64,000 bases of DNA, from contig NZ_AP024233.1 in the NCBI RefSeq assembly GCF_025998535.1, positions 966,217-1,030,216 of the forward strand, read 5' to 3'. The position numbers and the translations under genes are program-made. Shown piece by piece: positions 17,431-24,966 of the stretch. The notes below the pieces were generated by a model. That model ran no database searches and was not told where the DNA came from. It was given only the letters and a program-made list of their open reading frames with translations. Position 1 is the first letter of the stretch, and every line of letters starts with the position of its first letter. This DNA comes from Desulfolithobacter dissulfuricans (GTDB lineage Bacteria; Desulfobacterota; Desulfobulbia; Desulfobulbales; Desulfobulbaceae).

Positions 17431-17890
17431 CGGTGGTCATCCCCGGGGTATTGAGGTACAGGACAGCGGGCTGCTGGTCGGCATCGAAGATGATTTCCAC
17501 ATGGGTATCGTCAATCCTCGTTACCTGGAATCCGTCGCCCGGCTGGCCTTCTGAAAAAAGTTGTCCATTTATTCTGCATATTTTTTTTGCTCCGGCCACG
17601 GCAATGAGGGTCAGCTTCAGGGGTGGCAACTCTTTTTCCTCGCTGACCTCGGTGGCGGAATTGTTCTCGTAGGCAAAGGGGCTGACGCGAACAGTCTGGT
17701 TCGACGGGTCGGTCTTCCCGGTCCCCGGGCGGTTCCGTACACCGGGGACGGGTGGTTGGCTGAAATGCCACTGGGGCATGGAGATCACCGGATACCTGGT
17801 CGAATCTCCGGTGGCCGTGGTCATCATGACCAGAAAAACGCCCAGGGCCAGGCTCCACAGCGGCATGAGAACCAGGGTCCAGTCTTTCAT
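17420..17890 (-). CDS. MshK/PilP-like pilus assembly protein
   Basis: This 156-residue protein has one N-terminal TM segment (about 7-26; 'MPLWSLALGVFLVMMTTATG') and a small periplasmic domain (about 90-150; 'PPLKLTLIAVAGAKKICRIN', 'GFQVTRIDDTHVEIIFD') similar to the HR/PilP-like folds that connect the inner-membrane platform to the secretin. In MSHA operons MshK takes this place between mshJ and mshL. The assignment rests on size, topology and position, because sequence similarity in this family is low. It overlaps both neighbours. Confidence 0.62.
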   Translation of the reverse strand: MKDWTLVLMPLWSLALGVFLVMMTTATGDSTRYPVISMPQWHFSQPPVPGVRNRPGTGKTDPSNQTVRVSPFAYENNSATEVSEEKELPPLKLTLIAVAGAKKICRINGQLFSEGQPGDGFQVTRIDDTHVEIIFDADQQPAVLYLNTPGMTTDVQ

Positions 17891-18354
17891 GGCTCCTCAC
17901 CTCCGCATACCGAGAGGAGATATCCTCTGATGAGGAACCGGACCGGCCCGGTGGTGGCACCGGCTCTGTCTTGCTGCGCCATCTGCATGGTCTCCATGAC
18001 AAACATGCCATCCCTGCCATACTGGTTTTGGATATCCTGGTGGAGAAACCTGAGGTGATGGAGGAGGTCAAAAAATCCCAGCTCCTCCAGGTGGATTTCT
18101 ATCTGTTCCCAGACAAGGGGGGTGCGGATGTCCCGGCAGGCCATGATCTTTTCCCGCAGCGAGATATAGCTCTCCACACTGCTTTTGATACGGTCATATT
18201 TCGTTTTTTCATATCGCAGGGTCTGGATGGCCCGGTTCAGTTCAAGTTTCTCTGTCCTGGTCTGCATGAAGAACCAGAGACTGAAGCAGAACAGGCAGAC
18301 AACCGCTGTCTGAAACACGATCTGCCAGGCAGAGGGACGGGGTATACGGTTCAT
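17887..18354 (-). CDS. MshJ/PilO-like pilus assembly protein
   Basis: This 155-residue protein has an N-terminal TM segment (about 10-30; 'IVFQTAVVCLFCFSLWFFMQ') followed by a coiled-coil stretch ('LELNRAIQTLRYEKTKYDRI') and a compact periplasmic part. This is the PilO/GspM/MshJ layout for inner-membrane platform proteins. It overlaps the PilM/PilN-like gene and the MshK-like gene by 4 bp each, which implies translational coupling. The assignment depends on topology and operon order. Confidence 0.62.
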   Translation of the reverse strand: MNRIPRPSAWQIVFQTAVVCLFCFSLWFFMQTRTEKLELNRAIQTLRYEKTKYDRIKSSVESYISLREKIMACRDIRTPLVWEQIEIHLEELGFFDLLHHLRFLHQDIQNQYGRDGMFVMETMQMAQQDRAGATTGPVRFLIRGYLLSVCGGEEP

Positions 18355-19865
18355 CGACGATCCTCCCCGTCCGGTTTTGTCAGGACAAGATCACATTCAA
18401 GTAATCCTGCCCCGGCTTCCTGGCCATAGTTCCACTCTACATTTTCCAGGGTGTACTTTTTCGCCAGTCCGGATATGGCCTCCTCAAAACTGCTCCTGGC
18501 CTCCAGCAGGTCACCTCGGGTGGTGAACACGATGTGAAGCCGGCCGGTGCCACCAAGAAGACCGTTCACCCGCATGGCCCTGTTTCCGCTGTCCGTTCCC
18601 TGACCGGGACTTTGCTGGCCGGGCGCAGGTGGGTAGCCGGGTCCGGGGGATGAGGTGCCCGGTGGCATTGTCCCTGCTGCGCCTGCACGGTAGGTAAAGG
18701 AGACTATCTTTACAGAATCGGGAATGGTTGCGGCAATGGTGGCCAGAATATTCTCGAGACGGGGCTGAACCCTGATTCTGGCCTGCAGGGAGGCCACCTG
18801 TTCCACCAGCTGTCTTTCTTCGTCCGATGGGAGCATAATACCAAGTTCCCGCTGCCTGGCAGAGGTCTCCTGGAATAACCGCTGATACTGTTGCCGCATT
18901 TCTCCGAGCCCGGCGCGACCAGTGTACCCCATGGCGCCCAGGCCGGCAGCTGCCAGGAGCAGGCCTGCCGTCACCCAGCCAGTGGCCTGTTGGAGGGCAT
19001 AGGAGGCCCTCCAGGATCGGGGCAGGCAATCATAGTCCGGGTCGGCAAACCAGGTTCCGTACAGCTCCGGGTACCGGTATACATCTTCCAGAGACTCGGC
19101 CTCAAGGATCAGGTTCCAGTCCGGTTGCCACGAGTCCTCGCCACCGATCCTGTCCGGGCAGGTTTCATGACCCTGGCCAAGGCAGATGAACTTGTCGACC
19201 TCGAGGGAGAAGAGCCGGCGGATATTCTGTCGGACCGTCTCGAAGGTCTGGGCCAGCATCGCTTCTTCAAAAAGACCTGATATGTCCGGCGGAACCATCT
19301 GGGAGTACAGGGGCTGGCTGTCCCTGACCAGGAGAACCTGGAGTCCTTCCTCGGAGAAGATCGCGGCCAGGACCGGTTCGATGGTGAACTGTCCGAGGAG
19401 ACCGGCTATGGCAACCGGTGCCGGGACGATGCGTCGGATCCTGAGACCATGGTCGGCCAGCTCGGGATCGAGCAGCGGGTTCAGGTCTGTGGAAGGGATG
19501 GAGACGACCGACAGCTTCTGGCTATCTCCCCGCCGGTCAAGCTTTTTTATTTTCTGGATAAAATGAATATCTTCGCCGTACAGTCCCTCCTGGCGGATCC
19601 GTTCATTGATCTGCAGGGTGAGAAGCTCTTTTTTCAGCTTGGGAAATTCGGCCAGAAGCAGGTGGGTTCTGGGCGTGGCGAGGCTGCAGTAGAGATCGGC
19701 GCCACTGTTTCCTGTCGGCTCCCAGTCGGCTACGGCGCCGGAAAAGACCGGTTTTCTGCCCGATCTTCTGACTTCAGCCATGGACCAGCGCATCCTCACG
19801 GGATCGAAACAGGCGAGGAATTTTTTCTTGTTGGAGCCCAGTGCCATATATCTCGCTTTGATCAC
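18351..19865 (-). CDS. MshI-like PilM-PilN fusion protein
   Basis: This 504-residue protein combines an N-terminal PilM-like actin fold (about 1-285; 'LLAEFPKLKKELLTLQINER', 'IRRIVPAPVAIAGLLGQF') with a TM segment (about 300-320; 'GWVTAGLLLAAAGLGAMG') and a PilN-like coiled coil and periplasmic domain. MSHA systems carry this arrangement as MshI and related proteins, while type IVa systems have separate PilM and PilN. It links the cytoplasmic motor to the periplasmic MshJ/MshK-like proteins. A Pro/Gly-rich insert lies near residue 405. The ATG at 19865 is 75 bp after the upstream gene. Confidence 0.75.
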   Translation of the reverse strand: MIKARYMALGSNKKKFLACFDPVRMRWSMAEVRRSGRKPVFSGAVADWEPTGNSGADLYCSLATPRTHLLLAEFPKLKKELLTLQINERIRQEGLYGEDIHFIQKIKKLDRRGDSQKLSVVSIPSTDLNPLLDPELADHGLRIRRIVPAPVAIAGLLGQFTIEPVLAAIFSEEGLQVLLVRDSQPLYSQMVPPDISGLFEEAMLAQTFETVRQNIRRLFSLEVDKFICLGQGHETCPDRIGGEDSWQPDWNLILEAESLEDVYRYPELYGTWFADPDYDCLPRSWRASYALQQATGWVTAGLLLAAAGLGAMGYTGRAGLGEMRQQYQRLFQETSARQRELGIMLPSDEERQLVEQVASLQARIRVQPRLENILATIAATIPDSVKIVSFTYRAGAAGTMPPGTSSPGPGYPPAPGQQSPGQGTDSGNRAMRVNGLLGGTGRLHIVFTTRGDLLEARSSFEEAISGLAKKYTLENVEWNYGQEAGAGLLECDLVLTKPDGEDRR

Positions 19866-19940
19866 GACGCTGTTTTCCTAAACAGCGTCTATTGGTCCTG
19901 GTGTCTGGCCGGTCCACGGGCCGACCACGGATTTTCTTAT

Positions 19941-21200
19941 CTATCGCTTCTCTGTCCGGGTCACCAGCTCACCCTTGATCCAGCCAGTGGTCTGATGGCC
20001 GGCCGGATCAAAGACACGGATGGCAAACCAACCGTCTTTTTCACCGACGAGCTCGAATTCCTGGCCACGTACACCGGTGGTTATCCGGGGATGGCTTGTG
20101 CCCGGGGCCTGACGGATCAGGGCCTTGTCCACCGTGATCCGCACTCTTTCTATCGGTGCAGTGGCCGGTACGGTCGCTGTTTTCTGCTGTGGCACCATCT
20201 CTGTGGATGCTTTCTGGACGCCCTGGGACAGGGCTGAAATCACATCCTGGACCATGATACCAGAAAAATTGGAAAATTTATAGAGTCCGAGGATAAGAAG
20301 TATGAGGGCGGCGATGGTAAAGAGAGCCGGACCAGGGAGTGGCAGCCTGACCCTTGTGCGGTCCCTGGTGAAATCGGGCAGGGTCTTGTCCGCCCGGGTG
20401 ATGTGCCTGCCTGTTATGGTGTGCGATCCTTCGGAGGCTGCGATGAGCAGGGCCCGGTCCATGATCCTGTTGATAAGCCGGGGGATGCCCGAGGTCCTGG
20501 CGTGGATTCGCCCCAGGGCGGATCGGCCAAGGGTGATATCGGTCCGGCCGGCCCGGCTGAGCCTGAACGTTATATACTGGCCGGTTTCTTTCCGGGTCAG
20601 GGGACGAAGTTCTTCTGTGATGGAGATTCGCTGGGAGAGTTGAAACAGCCTTGGAGAACCAAGCAGTTCCTTGAGTTCAGGCTGTCCGGCCAGCAGGATC
20701 TGCACGAGTTTCCTGGAGCTGGTTTCGATGTTTGAAAGCAGCCTGAGCTGTTCCAGGGTCTCCAGGGGCAGGTTCTGGGCTTCATCGATTATTATCAGGA
20801 GTTCACAACCCTGCTCTGCCAGCAGAAGCAGGGCCTTTTCAAATTCTTTGACCAGGACACCCAGGTCCTGCTTACCATCGGCCACCACCACCTCGAGTTC
20901 GTCGAGCACCATCCTGAGCAGGCTCTGTGGGTCAAGGGCCGGGGTGACGATAATCGCTGTCTTTTTACCGGGAGGCAGGTTCTGGATCAGGATGCGTAGC
21001 AGGAGGGATTTGCCGGTTCCGGCTGTCCCCATCAGGACCATGAACCCGTCCCCACGCCGGATGCCATATTCCAGTACTTCCTTGGCGGCCAGGTGCGGTC
21101 GGGTGTGAAAGAAAAAATCCGGATCGGGCGACAGCCTGAACGGCGGTTCGTCAAAACCGAAAAAGTCGAGATAATCCAGGGAGTGATGAGATGCCATCAT
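19941..21200 (-). CDS. MshM/ExeA-like AAA ATPase with SH3-like C-terminus
   Basis: This 419-residue protein has an AAA domain of the ExeA/GspA type: Walker A 'GTAGTGKSLLLRILIQ' (about 59-74), Walker B 'CELLIIIDEAQNLPLETLEQ', and the sensor region 'AGQPELKELLGSPRLFQLSQ'. A single TM segment (about 292-312; 'ALFTIAALILLILGLYKF') and a periplasmic bacterial SH3-like domain (about 350-415; 'GVRGQEFELVGEKDGWFAIR') follow. This topology matches proteins that use ATP to insert or remodel secretins across peptidoglycan. MSHA operons carry the shorter MshM at this place; the added SH3 domain suggests peptidoglycan contact. Confidence 0.8.
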   Translation of the reverse strand: MMASHHSLDYLDFFGFDEPPFRLSPDPDFFFHTRPHLAAKEVLEYGIRRGDGFMVLMGTAGTGKSLLLRILIQNLPPGKKTAIIVTPALDPQSLLRMVLDELEVVVADGKQDLGVLVKEFEKALLLLAEQGCELLIIIDEAQNLPLETLEQLRLLSNIETSSRKLVQILLAGQPELKELLGSPRLFQLSQRISITEELRPLTRKETGQYITFRLSRAGRTDITLGRSALGRIHARTSGIPRLINRIMDRALLIAASEGSHTITGRHITRADKTLPDFTRDRTRVRLPLPGPALFTIAALILLILGLYKFSNFSGIMVQDVISALSQGVQKASTEMVPQQKTATVPATAPIERVRITVDKALIRQAPGTSHPRITTGVRGQEFELVGEKDGWFAIRVFDPAGHQTTGWIKGELVTRTEKR

Positions 21201-21303
21201 GTTGGATACGAAAGAGAGTGCAGCTCCCGGGGCTGCTTTGTCAGGCCCGGGTACGCAGTACCGCTCCGAGAGATGACGGTGCTCTGTTTCTTGAATACAG
21301 GGT

Positions 21304-22506
21304 TCATTTGATCTGGGTCATCAGGTCGTATATGGGGCCAAGCAGGCCAACTGCTATGACCATGAAGATGAGGCCGGAAAAGGTGATGAGCAGCGGCTCC
21401 AGGGTCTTGGCCATGGTATCAACCAGCTTGTTGACCCTGGCAAGATAGAAATCAGCCAGGATTTTCAGCTGGCTCGGCATGGTGCCTGTCTGTTCTCCCA
21501 CACTGATCATGCGGATGATGAAGGGCTCGAACATGTGGACCTGGGTGAAGGATTCAGCCAGTCCCCGACCCTCCATGACACTGGTCTCGATCTGCTTCAC
21601 CCCTTTTTGGAGGACCTGGTGATTGATGGATTCTTCCATGATCTGCAGGCTGCGAACGATGTGGATGCCTGCCTCGGAGAGCAGGGAGAGGTATTCGAAC
21701 AGAAAGGCAAGCTGGGAGGCTTTGAGGATCCTGCCCACCAGGGGCATGCTGGACCAGCAGAGATCCCAGGCATACTTGATCCTGGTATTTTTGCGGGCCA
21801 GGAAACCTGCCAGGCTGACAAACAGGACAATACCGGGAACAAGGGGCCACCAGGTCCTGCAGATGTCGACGCTGACGATCAGTACCCGGGTGGCCAGCGG
21901 CAGGTCGGTCATGCCCATGCTTTTAAAAAGGGTCAGTAGCTGGGGCAGGACATAGAGCATCCAGAAGGCCAGGGCCGCGGTCATGGCCACGGCGATGAAA
22001 GCAGGGTAGGTAACGGCCCGCCTGGTGTTGGAGATTATCTCTTCGGTCCGTTCCAGGTGACGGGCCGCGTCGTTGAGGGTGCGGTCAAGGGTGCCGGTTT
22101 CCTCGCCGATGGTCACCAGAACCACCAGGATCTTGCCAAAGACACGCGGCTGGGCCTTCATTGCTTCTGAAAGCAACTCGCCGCCCTCGATCTTGTGGCT
22201 TATCTCTTTCAGGGCCGCTTTCAGGGCTGGATCGCCGGGATTCAAGTAAAGGTCCTGAATGGCCTGGCGCAGCGGTACTCCTCCCTGGACCAGCAGGCTC
22301 AGGTTACGGAAGAACTCGGCCAGGACCAGTCGCCTGACTTTCCGCTGCCCGATGGAAAGATTGAGCTGCAGTTTTTTCCGGTAGTCAAGGAGAGTGAGGC
22401 CTTGGCCCCTGAGATCGGTATACAGGGCGGCGACAGACGGGTACTCCCCCTCGTCCCGTATTTTCTGACCGGAGGTATCGGCGGCTTCATAGATAAAGAA
22501 CGGCAT
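21304..22506 (-). CDS. MshG/GspF-like inner-membrane platform protein
   Basis: This 400-residue polytopic protein of the GspF/PilC family has two repeated T2SSF domains (about 68-190 and 270-392). It contains 'FFRNLSLLVQGGVPLRQAIQ' and 'LFEYLSLLSEAGIHIVRSLQ' as the matching starts of the two repeats, plus TM segments near 165-190, 215-235 and 372-395. It forms the inner-membrane platform that the ATPase turns or pushes to add pilins. Its ATG overlaps the gspE stop by one base (TAATG). A gap of about 100 bp separates it from the AAA ATPase gene. Confidence 0.9.
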   Translation of the reverse strand: MPFFIYEAADTSGQKIRDEGEYPSVAALYTDLRGQGLTLLDYRKKLQLNLSIGQRKVRRLVLAEFFRNLSLLVQGGVPLRQAIQDLYLNPGDPALKAALKEISHKIEGGELLSEAMKAQPRVFGKILVVLVTIGEETGTLDRTLNDAARHLERTEEIISNTRRAVTYPAFIAVAMTAALAFWMLYVLPQLLTLFKSMGMTDLPLATRVLIVSVDICRTWWPLVPGIVLFVSLAGFLARKNTRIKYAWDLCWSSMPLVGRILKASQLAFLFEYLSLLSEAGIHIVRSLQIMEESINHQVLQKGVKQIETSVMEGRGLAESFTQVHMFEPFIIRMISVGEQTGTMPSQLKILADFYLARVNKLVDTMAKTLEPLLITFSGLIFMVIAVGLLGPIYDLMTQIK

Positions 22507-24151
22507 TATCCAATCACCCTCCTGAGTTCCTCTATGCTCGTCTCGCCCTGGACGACTTTCCTGATCGCTGCTTCCCTGATGTCATAAAAGCCTTCTTTTC
22601 TGGCCTGTTCCTCGATGGCGCCAAGCGGAGCTTCCTGGGAGATGAGCTTGAGCAATTCCCTGGACAGACCAAGAATCTCGCCCACCACCACCCGACCCAG
22701 GTAACCGGTGTTCTGGCATTCGGGACAGCTTCCCGCCTTGAAATACCTGCCGTCGGGGGCAGGCCGAGGGCTTCGAGCTCTTCCGGCTCCGGGGTGTATT
22801 CGATCCGGCATTTCCAGCACAGGCGGCGGACCAGCCGCTGGGAGATAATACCGATAAGCGAGGTCGAGAGCAGGTAGGGGGAGACCCCCAGGTCGATGAG
22901 CCGGGCCAGTGCGCCGATGGCGGTGTTGGTGTGGAGGGTTGAGAGGACCAGGTGACCGGTGAGCGCGGCTCGGGTGGCCAGCAGGGCGGTTTCCTCGTCC
23001 CGGATCTCGCCCACAAGGATGACGTCCGGATCCTGGCGCAGAAAGGTTCTGATGGCGGAAGAAAAGGTATATCCGGCCCGTTCATTGACCTGGGTCTGGC
23101 GGATCATGAGAAATTCATACTCGATGGGATCTTCGACGGTCATGATGTTCTTGCCGATGGCATCCTGTTCCCGCAGGGCAGAGTAGAGGGTCGTGGTCTT
23201 GCCGCTGCCGGTGGGTCCGGTGACCAGCACCATGCCGTAAGGCTTGGCAAAGAGCTGCCTGACCGTGCGCAGCTGGTCCTTTTCAAAACCGAGCTCAGCG
23301 ATGGACAGGGTGGAGCCGCCCCGGGATGGCAGCAGGCGCAGGACCATGTTCTCGCCAAAATTGGACCGGATGGACGAAACCCGCACATCAAAGGTGTCAC
23401 CGAGAAATTCGAAGCTCATCCGTCCGTCCTGGGGTTTGCGCTGTTCCGAGATGTCCATCCCCGAGCGGACCTTGATGTTGGTGACCAGCCGGTTGTGGAT
23501 GGTGGAGGGGAAGACATGGGCCGGCCGCAGCACCCCGTCGATTCGGAACATGACCCGGGTGGAGAGATCGCTTGGCGAAAAATGGATATCTGTGGTCCTG
23601 TGGCTGACCGCCGAAGTCAGGATAAGGTCGACAAGCTGGGTGATGTCGACGCTGGCGCCCGGTGTTGCCCGCAGCCGCTCAGTGATGGCGGTAATGGCCT
23701 CATCGGCCGGATGTTCGAGCAGGTGGTAGAACCACTCGATGAGCTTTTCGAGCTGATTTTTGGCCCCCACGTGGAGCCTGGGGGCGAGACCGGTCAGCCG
23801 ATAGACGGTCTCGGCTATGGTCTGATCAAAGGGATCAGCGACGGCCACGTGGATTTCGTTGTTCTCGAGCCAGAGAGGGAGAATCTTTTTCTGTCGGGCC
23901 GCCTGGACCGGCAATTTCTGCAGGGTTGTTTTTTCCGGGGTAAAGGCCCGTAGATCAATATAACTGTAACCGCTCTGCCGGGCCAGGGCCCGGGCCAGTT
24001 CCGTGTCTGTGACCAGGCCCAGGCGGGTCAGGCTTTCGCCGAGACGCTCTCCGGTTGCCTTCTGCTCGTGTAGGGCATAGCGGATCTGTTCCTCGGTTAC
24101 AAGGCCATGCTCCTTGAGGAGCTGGCCTAAGGGAAGCTGGGTTGGCGGCAT
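22506..24151 (-). CDS. MshE/GspE-type pilus assembly ATPase, interrupted by a -1 frameshift
   Basis: The product would be about 548 residues from the ATG at 24151 (a TTG at 24241 is possible). It has an N-terminal MshEN-like domain ('LGQLLKEHGLVTEEQIRYAL'), Walker A 'VTGPTGSGKTTTLYSAL', the Asp box 'GKNIMTVEDPIEYE', Walker B 'PDVILVGEIRDEETALLATR' and the tetracysteine zinc site. The zinc site is split: the first pair 'CWKC' is in one frame, and the second pair 'CPECQNTGYLGR' plus the C-terminus is in another. The frames join cleanly if one C (minus strand) is added to the five-base run at 22755-22759. MshEN domains can bind c-di-GMP. The gene powers pilin polymerisation. Confidence 0.85.
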
Positions 24152-24184
24152 GGATGCGTGGCAGCGAAGAGGGGCCTGGGAGCC

Positions 24185-24229
24185 ATTTCCCGTTCCCGAA
24201 GGTTTTTTTCTTTTTCGGGAACGGGAAAT
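24185..24229 (-). terminator. Long hairpin between pilin gene and gspE
   Basis: A perfect 16-bp stem (24185-24200 and 24214-24229) has a 13-nt A-rich loop (minus strand). It lies right after the pilin stop and before the gspE start. No T-run follows on the minus strand, so it is more likely an mRNA processing or stabilising structure, or a partial attenuator, that keeps pilin mRNA in excess. Confidence 0.6.
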
Positions 24230-24246
24230 ATCCGGAGCCAACAGGA

Positions 24247-24819
24247 CTAAAATTTGATGTAGGTGTTGCCTATGTTGTTGCTCGCCGGGACATAGTCCTC
24301 ATTGGCAACGACACTGCCGGTGTTGTAGACACCGTCATCGAGCTTGAGGTCGATCTCCAGGGCCACGTCCCAGGGCAGGTTGTCCAGCCGGAACCAGTGA
24401 TTGGTGGTTCCACCAGAAGGGGTAACCCAGTAGAAAAGCAGGCTATCGCCATAGGCGTGCCGGGGAAGGTCCGTGGTGCCGTCGTAATTACCGGAGATGA
24501 TACCGGCGAGCTGCAGGTCGCGGAAGAGGTTGTACATCTCGCCGGCGTATTCCACCTGGCCATCGCCGTCGCCAACGGTATCGTCGTCCCCGTTGGGAAT
24601 GTTGCTCAGTGTCTCATCGCCGGGGTACTGGCCGTAGCGGTCATAAAATGTCAGGATAGCGGCTCGAAAGCTGTCGATCTGGTCGATGACGTTTTTGACC
24701 TTTGCCTGCTGGATCAGGGACTGTCCTTTCATCACCGCGCCAAGCAGCAGACCGATGATGACCAGCACAATGGCCATCTCAACCAGAGTAAAACCTTTGT
24801 TGTCAAGTTTTCGTTGCAT
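24247..24819 (-). CDS. Type IV prepilin, probable major pilin of the MSHA-type system
   Basis: This 190-residue prepilin has a short basic leader 'MQRKLDNKG', the cleavage site G9/F10, Glu at +5 ('FTLVEMAIVLVIIGLLLGAV') and a long helix ('IQQAKVKNVIDQIDSFRAAI') with 'FYDRYGQYPGD', as in GspG/MshA-like pilins. It comes first in the operon, directly before gspE, with a hairpin in between; this is the usual place of a highly expressed major subunit. The C-terminal part has an acidic DDDTVGDGDG stretch that may bind calcium. Whether it is a pilus or a pseudopilus subunit is not certain, but the secretin and motor set favour a pilus. Confidence 0.82.
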   Translation of the reverse strand: MQRKLDNKGFTLVEMAIVLVIIGLLLGAVMKGQSLIQQAKVKNVIDQIDSFRAAILTFYDRYGQYPGDETLSNIPNGDDDTVGDGDGQVEYAGEMYNLFRDLQLAGIISGNYDGTTDLPRHAYGDSLLFYWVTPSGGTTNHWFRLDNLPWDVALEIDLKLDDGVYNTGSVVANEDYVPASNNIGNTYIKF

Positions 24820-24966
24820 CGTCGTATCTCCTCAGTTTGTGTTTTTAATGAACAGTCCATGTGGTCCTGCAATAATCTTTACCGGAGGTCCAGGTGGTCC
24901 CGGGCTCTGGTATATACACTGGTCTGCCTCTTCGTGGCAAGGCCAGAGACGGCAGGTGTCCAGGAT

